From the IMG/VR virus record IMGVR_UViG_3300030419_005069, positions 1-32,444 of that record: a stretch of 32,444 bases of DNA; one strand, given 5' to 3'. The translations under genes and the position numbers were made by a program. The notes under the pieces were generated by a model, which made no database searches, was not told where the DNA came from, and saw only the letters and a list, made by a program, of their open reading frames with translations. Below are positions 23,352-31,089 of the stretch, one piece after another; position 1 is the first letter of the stretch, and each line of letters opens with the position of its first letter. This stretch comes from a virus.

Positions 23352-24491
23352 TTATTGTTTTGTTAAACCTGCTAAACGCAGCATACGACCCATCGCTGGG
23401 TCTTTTGTAGCCTCGTTGTTTCTCTTAGAGTTAATCAAAAGCGATGTAGGTCTTTGAACCGCTTCACGAAGTGTTTGTGGCCGTGTTCTCTGATCAGGAG
23501 TGGGCCCCACTGCGTTTTGAATTGTTTCAAAAATCATACTTGCTTCTTCAACAGAATTGGCAGATTGAACAGCTTCGACAATTTGTGCTTTTTGTCGCTC
23601 ATTCAAGGAGGCGCTGCTTAATGCCTTGTTTTGATAAACAAGCTTGGCGTTTTCCAAATTCAGCCTTGTGAGCTGAGATTTGGACTCAATTAAGAGAGCA
23701 CGTAGCTCTCTATTTGATTCTGTAAGTTCGGACGCTTTAGTTTCAAAAAGCTCCGCATCCGACACCACATCCGGAGCGGTGTGGACCTGCTCGGTTTCTT
23801 CTTCTTCTTCCAGATGGGCGTCCTGCGCGGCGGCCATGGCATCGTTATTGGCCTGCTCCACGCTATTGTAAGCCGAACCCTCGGCTGACCATCCCTGTGG
23901 TCGCGGGGTCATGTCCACCACTAATTCTTCGATCAGATCCGCGAGCATCTCTTCGCTAAGAGCTATTTCCTCGTCTAACTCTTCGCGATCAGAGCCACCT
24001 GCCGCAATAGCTTCGGCCTCTCCGGCGTTATCTTTCATCATCTCGTCCTCGGTATCTACCGTTGCGTTGCCCTCTTCTAGGGCCACTTCGGGATCCGGCG
24101 GTGTAGAAAGATCGGCGGCTAGATCAGGAGCATCCGTGAGGGCATCCGCGCCTGGGGCTGCGTCGGTAGTTGCTTCCTCTTCTTCAATCCGCGTCTTCAG
24201 GGCGTCGAAGTCAATCTCAATCAGTTCGTCTTCGCCCGGAGCATCCAGCTCTTCATTCTGAAAGGCAAACGGTACATCGTCGGTAAAGGAAATATCTGCA
24301 GGCGCGGCTTCATCCTCTGCGAGCCCAAGGTCGCCCATTCCAATCCCAAGTTCATCCTGCTCTAACAGGGTTGCAAGAGCACCCTTAACTTCCACAGCAT
24401 ACTTCTCCAGTACAGCATTTTCCGCGTTTTTAAGCGCAGCTTCCTTAAGGGCTTTAGCGTCGACAATCGCTTCTTCTAATAGTGAAGACAT
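23352..24491 (-). CDS. 22: Prohead core / scaffold protein, gp22-like, 379 aa
   Basis: Strongly acidic and helical, as scaffolds are. The N-terminus MSSLLEEAIVDAKALKEAAL is a coiled coil. Residues about 50-240 are a long D/E/A-rich low-complexity region. Residues 255-305 are a second coiled coil (ELRALLIESKSQLTRLNLEN). The C-terminus is basic and ends RMLRLAGLTKQ. The scaffold fills the prohead and is cleaved to peptides by the protease. I chose ATG 24491, because GGAG lies nine bases before it; an ATG 30 bases further up lacks a site. Its place directly before gp23, and order protease-scaffold-capsid, are as in T4. A promoter motif lies 32 bases upstream. Confidence 0.82.
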   Translation of the reverse strand: MSSLLEEAIVDAKALKEAALKNAENAVLEKYAVEVKGALATLLEQDELGIGMGDLGLAEDEAAPADISFTDDVPFAFQNEELDAPGEDELIEIDFDALKTRIEEEEATTDAAPGADALTDAPDLAADLSTPPDPEVALEEGNATVDTEDEMMKDNAGEAEAIAAGGSDREELDEEIALSEEMLADLIEELVVDMTPRPQGWSAEGSAYNSVEQANNDAMAAAQDAHLEEEEETEQVHTAPDVVSDAELFETKASELTESNRELRALLIESKSQLTRLNLENAKLVYQNKALSSASLNERQKAQIVEAVQSANSVEEASMIFETIQNAVGPTPDQRTRPQTLREAVQRPTSLLINSKRNNEATKDPAMGRMLRLAGLTKQ

Positions 24492-24522
24492 AGAATTACT
24501 CCAAATCTGATAACTTATCACA

Positions 24523-24531
24523 AATAAATAG
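24523..24531 (-). promoter_or_regulatory. Candidate late promoter of the scaffold gene
   Basis: CTATTTATT on the coding strand, with ATA before it, 32 bases before the chosen scaffold start. Its presence just upstream of ATG 24491 also argues against the more upstream start at 24521, which would leave no room for a leader. Confidence 0.5.
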
Positions 24532-24573
24532 TATTTAAGATGGGGAAATGACTAATAGTTCTGATTTATACCA

Positions 24574-26442
24574 CTAACCGCCTTCGTCGCCGAAGTGAAC
24601 TTCATTAATAATATACCACGCTGCGCCATCACTCTGTATCGTGAGAACATTATATTGTGTGTCTATGTCGCGATCGTTAGAGCTACCATCTATGGTTTCG
24701 CTCCCATTCGTTTTAACTTTACAGCCGTTGCTGTCGTTGCTGTCGATACGTTTAAATGTATAAATGCGCCCCTCCGTCCCGGCGACAGCGGGTAGTTGTG
24801 CAGCACAGTGACCTGATGTCGCGTCCATCAAAAGAGTAGAGTGAGTAGTGCCAATGTTGTTGCTGGTGCCGGTGATCGTGGCGATTGATTTGGCAAAGGA
24901 GCCCGTAACCGTGAATGTCGAGGAGGGCAAATTAGTGAGGATGCCGAACTTCGACAGCGACTCATCAAAATAAAAACCGGTCGTAGTATTTGTTCCATAC
25001 AAGTGAAAGTCTCGAGTCTCTGTGTCAATGTTGTTGAGAGAACTGAATGCCCCGATAGTCATGTAATGGTTGTCGGCTGTATCGCTACCAAACTGAATAA
25101 GAGGGCCATTATTAGGATCAATCACAACTCGATAATCACTCCCATCAGTCTCTTCCACAACAAGCCTAGCGCTTGAACCAGTGACAAATACTTCTCCCAC
25201 AAACATGCCGGCGACGAGGCCCTGGGATGCAGACACATGAAGTTTGTGTTCAGGAGTCGCCGTACCGATCCCCACTAAGTCATTCGCTGCGTCTGTGCGA
25301 ATCAGATTGGCGTCATTTTCGCCCTTCACCTGAAGGTCGATATCTAACCCTCCATAGTTGAGCATGAGCTTATCAGTCGAATCTTCCTGGCATTTTATAA
25401 AGCCGCGGCCGCCTGCATAGAGAATAATCTCATCGTTCTCGAATGCCACATAAGTGTCGGAATCCCCAATGTGCTGGATCTTGCTCCCCACCGCAATGTC
25501 TCCATCGCCGTTGCTCCCCGACACAGTTAAGCATGCAGACGGAAGTGACGTAACTTTCCCAATACCGACGCGGCCGTCCCCTCTCACGCGGAAAAGCGTA
25601 GTTGATTGAGACTCTAAATCTAAAACGTATGTGCCCGCTCCGGTCCCATCAGTCGTCACTTTGAGTGCGTGCCCTGCGGATGAGGCATCATTATCGATTA
25701 AGGTCAGATAGTTACTCGAAACATTCCCATATACATGGAGGCGCGAGGATGGATCATGGGTGCCGATCCCAACCCGCTTTGAGCCCGTCGCAAACAGCAC
25801 GGTCGTGCCGTCGGTCGTGTCGGCGCGGAGCATTTGCTGATCGTCAGACGAAGAAAGATGAAGAAGGGCGTCCGGGTGATTGCTTCCCGCAATACTTGCG
25901 CCGGCGCCGATGCCCACATAACCTAAGGCGGCCGCCTGGTCTGAAATTACAAAACGATACCCGTCGGTGCCGCCTGTCGTCTGGTCATGGATGATAAAAC
26001 CATAACCATCGGAGCCGATGTTGTACGATCGATAATTGGTGGCATTAAGCTGAATAATCGCTTGATTTGCGCCTTCAATGTCGAGATCTTTGCCCGGAGC
26101 GCTCGTGCCGATGCCCACTCTGTTGTTGCTATCGTCCCAGTAAAACTGGGCGCTCCCTCCTGTTGAGCCCCCGTTGTTATACTGAATCTGTCCGTCGCTT
26201 CCGGCTGGTGATGCTGTGGCAGTCACGTTCTCTAGGTTGGAGCCGTCACCGTAAAAGGCCGATGCTGACATATTCAGCGAAGAGCTAAGTCCCGTTGAGC
26301 CCGAAACAACCAGGGCGTCCACGCCCCCACAAACAAAGGCGACCGCGTCTTCACTCCAGTCAATGTAGGTGTTCCTCTGTGAATCATCCTCATAATAGAT
26401 ATCACCACGACGAACAGACCCTGTTGCAAACAAATATGCCAT
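24574..26442 (-). CDS. Fibre-like virion protein 3, VGIGT repeats, 622 aa
   Basis: From the chosen start MAYLFATGS, the protein has SASAFYGDGSNLENVT (about 60-75). Several copies of the fibre motif V-G-I-G-T-x-x-P-x-x-x-L-H-V follow (for example VGIGTHDPSSRLHV and VGIGTATPEHKLHV), as seen in phage and bacterial trimeric fibres. The C-terminus has a GSETIDGSSNDRDI region and WYIINEV, related to the ends of the two genes upstream. A TTG at 26523 would extend the frame by 27 codons but runs through a terminator stem-loop. ATG 26442 gives the same MAYxF..GS start as fibre protein 2 and is preferred. It may bind host receptors or decorate the head or neck. The ribosome site is weak. Confidence 0.75.
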   Translation of the reverse strand: MAYLFATGSVRRGDIYYEDDSQRNTYIDWSEDAVAFVCGGVDALVVSGSTGLSSSLNMSASAFYGDGSNLENVTATASPAGSDGQIQYNNGGSTGGSAQFYWDDSNNRVGIGTSAPGKDLDIEGANQAIIQLNATNYRSYNIGSDGYGFIIHDQTTGGTDGYRFVISDQAAALGYVGIGAGASIAGSNHPDALLHLSSSDDQQMLRADTTDGTTVLFATGSKRVGIGTHDPSSRLHVYGNVSSNYLTLIDNDASSAGHALKVTTDGTGAGTYVLDLESQSTTLFRVRGDGRVGIGKVTSLPSACLTVSGSNGDGDIAVGSKIQHIGDSDTYVAFENDEIILYAGGRGFIKCQEDSTDKLMLNYGGLDIDLQVKGENDANLIRTDAANDLVGIGTATPEHKLHVSASQGLVAGMFVGEVFVTGSSARLVVEETDGSDYRVVIDPNNGPLIQFGSDTADNHYMTIGAFSSLNNIDTETRDFHLYGTNTTTGFYFDESLSKFGILTNLPSSTFTVTGSFAKSIATITGTSNNIGTTHSTLLMDATSGHCAAQLPAVAGTEGRIYTFKRIDSNDSNGCKVKTNGSETIDGSSNDRDIDTQYNVLTIQSDGAAWYIINEVHFGDEGG

Positions 26443-26468
26443 CTTACAATAAGTAGACTCTCGGATAC

Positions 26469-26501
26469 AAAAAGGGTGGGCATCCCGAAAGATACCCACC
26501 C
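26469..26501 (-). terminator. Stem-loop terminator between fibre genes 2 and 3
   Basis: On the minus strand GGGTGGGTATC pairs with G-ATGCCCACCC (11 bp, one wobble), with a short loop, followed directly by TTTTT. This is a standard intrinsic terminator after the gene that stops at 26542. Confidence 0.85.
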
Positions 26502-26541
26502 TTAAAGTTTTTACCTCAGCCAAAGGGCTGATAACACTATC

Positions 26542-28194
26542 TTAGTAGATATACCAAGCAGAACCAGAAGCGACCAGTGTAACTGATGCTCCGGCGGTTT
26601 CCAAGAGCAATTCGTTGGCCGAACCATCGATATTCTCTCCAGCATTACCAACAATACCACAGCTAGCTGTCATACTCGGGTGTCGCTTGAACGTTGCAGC
26701 ATAACCAGTTTCGGCTGCCGGCAGGGTAACAGTAAGCTTGGTAGAACCAGTACCATTCATCAGATAATGAGAGTACATAATATCCCCCAAATCCACATTT
26801 TTCTGAACAGTGTACTGTCCCACAAAAGACTGCGCTCCATACAGCTCTAGCACAGGCTCGTCACCAGTAGCCACTCCGCTACCGATCACAAGATCCTTCT
26901 CCACCTGAACGCCTTCCTCCCCGTTGCTAGTAACAAACTTCAGGTAGCTAGTGCCAGCCTGATGAACATAAAACGCTGAGGCGAGATTATCAGTTAAGGC
27001 TAGACCAGAGTTGCCAGTTGTAGCAGACTTAAAGTTGAGGCTACCGTCGCCAAGAAACACCACGCCCATGTTGTCGGCCACCTGAACATTTTCACTAGCC
27101 AAGAGGCCAGCTGAACAAGTCAATCGATTGGTGTACAACAGATCATTCAGCTTAAGAGCCGAACCAGTAACATCGCGGAGACCAGTCGTGAGATCAGCAG
27201 CCGAGTTAAGAACAACAGCCTTAGAGGCGGCCGCAGTACCAGCAGTTACGCTGTCAAGGACGCCAATCTCTGCTGCAGTAATCGTGGTTGAATCAATGGT
27301 AATGCTTGTATCGCATGTCATTGTGCCATCAAAGTTAGCAGTGCTAGCAATTTGAAGGGCGCCATCAGCTTGAATTACACCAGCCTCCGAAATTGTAACA
27401 CCGGTAGAGCCATAACCACCACCAAAATCAGCAGCAAGGAACTTGCTTTCGCCGCCGTCGAACCTAAGAGCCGAACCGGTGACGTCGCGGAAGCTACTAA
27501 CATCCTTGTGGTCGTCAACGACAACAGCTTTATCAGCCGCAATAGTTCCGGCAGTAATGCCGTCAATCATCTCAAGCTCAGATTCCGTAATATCAGCGCT
27601 GCCGATAACAATTCGTTCACTCGCTCGCAAAGCCGAAGCAGAGACATAGCTAGCACCAATGACGGAAGATCCACTGATCGCACCGAATCCAGCAATATCC
27701 TTGGAACTGTCCACAACAACAGCTTTCGAAGCTGCAACAGTACCGGCTGTGATGCCATCAATTTGCTCAAGCTCGGATTCCGTAATATCAGCACTACCAA
27801 TGATAATGCGTTGACTTGCTTGCAGTGTCGAGCCAGAAACGTAATCGCCAGCTGTGATTGTTGAACCAGAAATACTAGCCATAGTGGTAGCACCATCAAT
27901 ATCCAAGGCTCCCTTAACAGTAAGCTTACCTGTCGAGGCGTTATAAGCCGGGAAGTTCCCGTCATCCATCGCAACCAGCGTAACACCAGTACCGGTGTTT
28001 TCAACACCTACGAGCTTAAACTCGGTATTTGCGTTTGTATCATCGACCTCAAAGCTATCCGCCGTAATCCCTGTAAGTTCAGAACCATTTCCGAAAAAAT
28101 AGGACGCCGACAATGCCGCGGATGACGACAACACGTTAGTTAATGTAATAGAGCCACTAAGTTTTGATGACCCTACTTGAAATTTATATGCCAT
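26542..28194 (-). CDS. Fibre-like virion protein 2 with 65-residue repeats, 550 aa
   Basis: Starts MAYKFQVGSSKLSGS, followed by SASYFFGNGSELTGIT (29-44), the motif shared by all three fibre proteins. Residues 126-245 are two tandem repeats of about 65 and 55 residues with IGSADITESELE.IDGITAG and KAVVVD. A third, diverged copy lies at 300-349 (TAAEIGVLDSVTAGTAAASK). This A.EL..LDG.TAGTA.ASKA pattern is common in phage fibres. The C-terminus (residues about 480-550) has GYAATFKRHPS and SGSAWYIY, related to the ends of fibres 1 and 3. It is beta-rich and likely trimeric. AGGAGG lies 9 bases before the ATG. A terminator follows. Confidence 0.78.
   Translation of the reverse strand: MAYKFQVGSSKLSGSITLTNVLSSSAALSASYFFGNGSELTGITADSFEVDDTNANTEFKLVGVENTGTGVTLVAMDDGNFPAYNASTGKLTVKGALDIDGATTMASISGSTITAGDYVSGSTLQASQRIIIGSADITESELEQIDGITAGTVAASKAVVVDSSKDIAGFGAISGSSVIGASYVSASALRASERIVIGSADITESELEMIDGITAGTIAADKAVVVDDHKDVSSFRDVTGSALRFDGGESKFLAADFGGGYGSTGVTISEAGVIQADGALQIASTANFDGTMTCDTSITIDSTTITAAEIGVLDSVTAGTAAASKAVVLNSAADLTTGLRDVTGSALKLNDLLYTNRLTCSAGLLASENVQVADNMGVVFLGDGSLNFKSATTGNSGLALTDNLASAFYVHQAGTSYLKFVTSNGEEGVQVEKDLVIGSGVATGDEPVLELYGAQSFVGQYTVQKNVDLGDIMYSHYLMNGTGSTKLTVTLPAAETGYAATFKRHPSMTASCGIVGNAGENIDGSANELLLETAGASVTLVASGSAWYIY
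27148..27819 (-). repeat. Three in-frame repeats inside fibre protein 2
   Basis: Units at residues 126-190, 191-245 and 300-349. The first two match at DNA level (gattccgtaatatcagc begins at 27581 and, with small changes, at 27776, a 195-base period, 65 codons). The third is more diverged and separated by about 55 residues. They probably arose by tandem duplication, and they are the obvious place for copy-number change in the fibre shaft. Confidence 0.75.
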
Positions 28195-28278
28195 TATTTA
28201 TTTCCTCCTGTAAATGACAAAACGGGTGAAAAAACATAAATTGGTTCGCGAACACTCATCGGAGGAGTAGTAAATTAA

Positions 28279-28317
28279 ATATAGGTATCCACATCCGTTC
28301 CTATTACATATAGGTAT
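28279..28317 (-). repeat. Direct repeat ATACCTATAT in the spacer before fibre gene 2
   Basis: Coding-strand ATACCTATAT occurs at 28317-28308 and again at 28288-28279 (29-base period). They are followed by GTAAT and TTAAT respectively, so both look like relaxed versions of the CTATTTAAT late motif, and could be tandem promoters for the gene at 28194. The 141-base spacer also holds two tiny ATGA-linked frames (28294-28256, 12 codons; 28259-28194, 21 codons, stop overlapping the fibre start), for which I see only one plausible ribosome site. I do not call them genes. Confidence 0.4.
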
Positions 28318-28335
28318 GTCGCTTCTAAAAAGCCC

Positions 28336-30306
28336 CTAATATATGAACCAATTTACGCCGTTAGAATATAAAAGCACAGAACCGTAAGGAGATTCAATAG
28401 TTACGTCTGTCGTACTTCCATCAATTGTTTGAGATCCAGATGACACCAAGGTGATTGTATCGCTCGCGCTTGCTGCGCCGCTTTCATCTTTTACAACCAC
28501 AACCTGGCCGTCGGAAAACTGAGTGGCATCGAATAAGATGGAGGTGGGTGCGGCAGTAACCCCCACAATGTAATCCATTACCGACGCAGTATAGCTTGTG
28601 GCAATCGCGGTGCGCTTATGAAGAAGTCCCCCTGAGAGGTATGTACTCCCTGCCACCGTCAGGGCGGAAGCGGAAACTGTCGTGAGTTCCGCCAGCGATC
28701 CACTAAATGATCCAGTTACTGTAGCGCCGTCGAACGTAAACGCAGACGACGCAGCAAAGGCGCCACTATCGTTGTATTGAATTTGAGTGTTGGAGCCGGC
28801 TGGACTTGTGGTGATACCGCTTAAGTTTGAGCCATCTCCGTAATAAGTCGACGCCGAAATTGCCACACTAGCGGTGAGAGAACCAGTAACGAGAGCCACA
28901 GTTCCGTCATAGGTAAACCCGGTGGTTCCCTCCATTGTGTTGGCATCAGTCCAGACGCCAATCTGATTGTCTACGGGAGTGCCAGAAGCATCAACAAGAG
29001 TGGCGCCCCAAACGCGGCTATCAATCTCATCTGTCACAATCGATGAGCCATCATATACTAGAACGGTATTGTCAGTCCCGGCTGCCACATTAGTTAGTGT
29101 TATCGTTTCAGCGTTAATGGTTACTGTATCGGTCGGCAGAACTCCGAAAGTGGCGCTTCCGGAAATAGTTGCAAATGAAGCTGTAAGATAACTGGATTGC
29201 AGAATAGAAGAACTTAATGAGATAGAGGCCGTCACATCTCCAATAATGTGCATAGTGGATGTGGGTGTGCTGGACGCCCCAATGGTTAAACTACTGGTAA
29301 CGTACGCCTGCGATCCGTTAAGCTCCGTAAAGATACCGCTCCCGGAGCCGCCGCCACCGCCGGATGACGAGGTTACAATAATGTTATTATTTGCATCAAG
29401 CCCCAAATAACTCCCCGCGCCCGCTAGCGCACCCGAAACAGGAGTGATATTCATGGCAGAGGCCGTAACTCTTGTGGCCGAAACAGCGCCCGTTACCTGA
29501 AGAAGAGAACTACCCGATAAGAAAGTCAGGTTTGCGGAGGCGCCGAAGTTTCCGGATCCCGCATTTAATTGTAGTTGTGCGCCAGAGCCAGCGGCAGATT
29601 GTGCGGTAGATGCAATCGTTATGCTATTCCCGGCGCCGGCGTCGTCAATCGTAATACCGCTTCCAGCCGTCAACACTCTCTCGTTGGGGAGCTTCGAATT
29701 TGCTGTGACCGTAATATAAGTGGCCTCTAGTGGCGGGTATGGTGCTGGGCGTGGTGCTGGAGCAGCGCTACCGTCTTCGAGCACGGTCGTATCAACCGAT
29801 CGAGAGATCGCGGGCATGACTTTAAAATCGCCGGCGCGTGCTGTAATACATTCAGCGCTGACCTGAAATTTGTGCTCTACCTGGCCGAAGTAATACCGAG
29901 TATCATTATACGTTCGTACAATCTCATAAAACTCTTCTCCATATTGGATGAAGTCACCAACACGAACAAAGAGATTCTGATCCTCTGTTAAGCGTTTCCG
30001 GTTGAAATTAACCGTGAGAGATGAGCGATATTCATAACCATATCGATCGTTTGTCTGCTCGTTATCGACCTCAACATAAGCGTATACACGCACAGGAGGA
30101 AGCGAAACCTTTTCAATGGCTTCTCCGTAAACGTCGTTAAAATTAGATTCTTCAATGCTTATTGGATAATAAGCAATAGGTTGGCCGACGACTCTTTCGG
30201 CCAGCTCATCATTAACCTGCTTTACAAGGTCGCGTTCTTTTTTGCCAAAGAACATCGGCGCCGGGGGAGCGGCCGGCTGCGTCCACTTATTTTTGGGATC
30301 AGCCAT
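28336..30306 (-). CDS. Fusion of a gp14-like neck domain with fibre repeats, 656 aa
   Basis: Residues about 25-165 follow the T4 gp14 neck pattern: AYYPISIEESNFNDVYGEAI, then LTVNFNRKRLTEDQNLFVRV, then GDFIQYGEEFYEIV, YYFGQVEHKF and ITARAGDF. T4 gp14 shows YY, FGE, GDLIYF..FEI and LGQ..I...KF in the same order. Residues 170-195 are a Pro/Ala linker. Residues 210-480 are Ser/Gly/Thr-rich beta repeats with a GGGGGSGSG stretch (316-324). Residues 485-500 hold TYYGDGSNLSGIT, shared with fibres 2 and 3. The C-terminus ends SVLLYSNGVNWFIY. I infer a neck-anchored fibre, comparable in place to T4 whiskers (fibritin) though not homologous. GGGAGAG precedes the ATG. A small frame overlaps the start as TAATG. 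Confidence 0.7.
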   Translation of the reverse strand: MADPKNKWTQPAAPPAPMFFGKKERDLVKQVNDELAERVVGQPIAYYPISIEESNFNDVYGEAIEKVSLPPVRVYAYVEVDNEQTNDRYGYEYRSSLTVNFNRKRLTEDQNLFVRVGDFIQYGEEFYEIVRTYNDTRYYFGQVEHKFQVSAECITARAGDFKVMPAISRSVDTTVLEDGSAAPAPRPAPYPPLEATYITVTANSKLPNERVLTAGSGITIDDAGAGNSITIASTAQSAAGSGAQLQLNAGSGNFGASANLTFLSGSSLLQVTGAVSATRVTASAMNITPVSGALAGAGSYLGLDANNNIIVTSSSGGGGGSGSGIFTELNGSQAYVTSSLTIGASSTPTSTMHIIGDVTASISLSSSILQSSYLTASFATISGSATFGVLPTDTVTINAETITLTNVAAGTDNTVLVYDGSSIVTDEIDSRVWGATLVDASGTPVDNQIGVWTDANTMEGTTGFTYDGTVALVTGSLTASVAISASTYYGDGSNLSGITTSPAGSNTQIQYNDSGAFAASSAFTFDGATVTGSFSGSLAELTTVSASALTVAGSTYLSGGLLHKRTAIATSYTASVMDYIVGVTAAPTSILFDATQFSDGQVVVVKDESGAASASDTITLVSSGSQTIDGSTTDVTIESPYGSVLLYSNGVNWFIY

Positions 30307-30398
30307 TACACTACTCTCCCTGGCGGGAAACCATTCTTAACTGCCGACGCAAGCCCCTCTAGCAACGTGCAATGCTTCATTTCCCACCATAGTCCCAC
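30306..30398 (-). CDS. Possible small protein, 30 aa, coupled to the neck-fibre gene
   Basis: A frame from GTG 30398 (AGGGAG nine bases before) reads MGLWWEMKHCTLLEGLASAV then KNGFPPGRVV, and its TAA overlaps the neck-fibre ATG as TAATG. An inner ATG at 30380 would give 24 residues. It begins in frame just after the amber stop (TAG) of the 135-residue gene, so readthrough of that stop would also produce it. The amphipathic, protein-like composition and coupling favour a real gene, but it is too short to be sure. Confidence 0.4.
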   Translation of the reverse strand: MGLWWEMKHCTLLEGLASAVKNGFPPGRVV

Positions 30399-30410
30399 CC
30401 ATGGTGCTCC

Positions 30411-30818
30411 CTAGCCTACGCCCGCTGAGCCGGTCCAATTAACATGTCCGGCTGAAGGAGATTTACCAGGGTTGTCAATATTGTCGGTTTGAATATATGT
30501 CAAACCGGCGCAAACAGATGTGCCGCCGTCAACCCCTCCAGACAACCACACCTGGCTTAGCTTAAGTTCCAATGGTCCAATTGTGCTGTCCCCAGGAACT
30601 TCCAGAAAATTGTTCGTTGTGTTTGCATCGTTAGAGACTCCCCTTTCCGAGAAGCCTACCCTCAAGGGCTGTGAACCACTATTGTGGACCTGCACCCACC
30701 GAGTCACAGATGGAAAATTAATATGCTGCGCTGTTCTAGCATCGATACTTCCTGACGCATATGGGCGCCCAGACACCTGGTATGAAGCCGCATTTCCTAA
30801 TCCTACTGTATAAGCCAT
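30411..30818 (-). CDS. Small virion protein, probably beta-rich, 135 aa
   Basis: Starts MAYTVGLGNAASYQVSGRPY and is beta-rich, with FPSVTRWVQVHNSGSQPLRV, then GFSERGVSNDAN and LELKLSQVWLSGG. It ends GSAGVG. Proteins with this V-G-L-G-N...Y-Q-V-S-G-R-P start and a W-V-Q-V-x-N centre occur, as I recall, in marine T4-like virions near the head genes. A head-decoration or fibre-adaptor role is likely, but not shown. Its own promoter motif is 18 bases upstream, GGAGAG is the ribosome site, and a small frame follows after the stop. No membrane segment or cysteine motif. Confidence 0.65.
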   Translation of the reverse strand: MAYTVGLGNAASYQVSGRPYASGSIDARTAQHINFPSVTRWVQVHNSGSQPLRVGFSERGVSNDANTTNNFLEVPGDSTIGPLELKLSQVWLSGGVDGGTSVCAGLTYIQTDNIDNPGKSPSAGHVNWTGSAGVG

Positions 30819-30835
30819 AATCTTTCTCTCCGTCT

Positions 30836-30844
30836 AATAAATAG
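30836..30844 (-). promoter_or_regulatory. Candidate late promoter of the 135-aa virion gene
   Basis: CTATTTATT on the coding strand, 18 bases before the start at 30818, the shortest spacing of the five copies. It lies in the spacer after the bS21 gene. Confidence 0.4.
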
Positions 30845-30860
30845 CATCCTAACACCGGTT

Positions 30861-31082
30861 TTATCTAAACAATTTATTATCCGATGTTCTTTGTCGCTTT
30901 TGTTGCTCTCGAATTGCTTTCTGGCGCTTCTGTCTCCGTCTAACCGAGGGCTTTATATAATAATCCGTACGGGCCCGATAAGTCTCAACAATTCTCTCTC
31001 TTTTACATTTCTTTATAAATCTTCGAATCAACCTCTCTGATGTTTCCCCTCTGCGAAGAGTGACGCTTGTATTAGTTGCCAC
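30861..31082 (-). CDS. rpsU: Phage-encoded ribosomal protein bS21, 73 aa
   Basis: A very basic protein with the bS21 pattern: RRGETSERLIRRFIKKCKRE (10-29), then a turn, RARTDYYIKPSVRRRQKRQK (37-56), and a basic helical tail. In bacterial bS21, the E...A..RF.R.C...G and R...YEKP..RRK features correspond. Length (70-75) also fits. In the ribosome it sits at the 30S platform near the anti-Shine-Dalgarno end, so a phage copy could alter initiation toward phage messages. Phage bS21 genes are known from pelagiphages and metagenomes. It lies inside the head module, after a GTG start with AGGTGA, overlapping no neighbour. Confidence 0.9.
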   Translation of the reverse strand: MATNTSVTLRRGETSERLIRRFIKKCKRERIVETYRARTDYYIKPSVRRRQKRQKAIREQQKRQRTSDNKLFR

Positions 31083-31089
31083 GTATCAC

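Noticed and set aside
24492-24521. Ten-residue N-terminal extension of the scaffold protein from ATG 24521
   Set aside because: No ribosome site, and it begins at the promoter motif; ATG 24491 has GGAG at good spacing.
26443-26523. N-terminal extension of fibre protein 3 from TTG 26523
   Set aside because: It would be translated through an intrinsic terminator stem, lacks similarity to the MAYxF..GS starts, and contains atypical Cys/His composition.
27352-27864. Plus-strand open frame within fibre gene 2
   Set aside because: Explained by the repeated coding units on the minus strand; the repeat pattern is mirrored.
28194-28294. Two tiny linked frames (12 and 21 codons) before fibre gene 2
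   Set aside because: Only one has a plausible ribosome site and composition is not convincing; kept only as a remark on the spacer.
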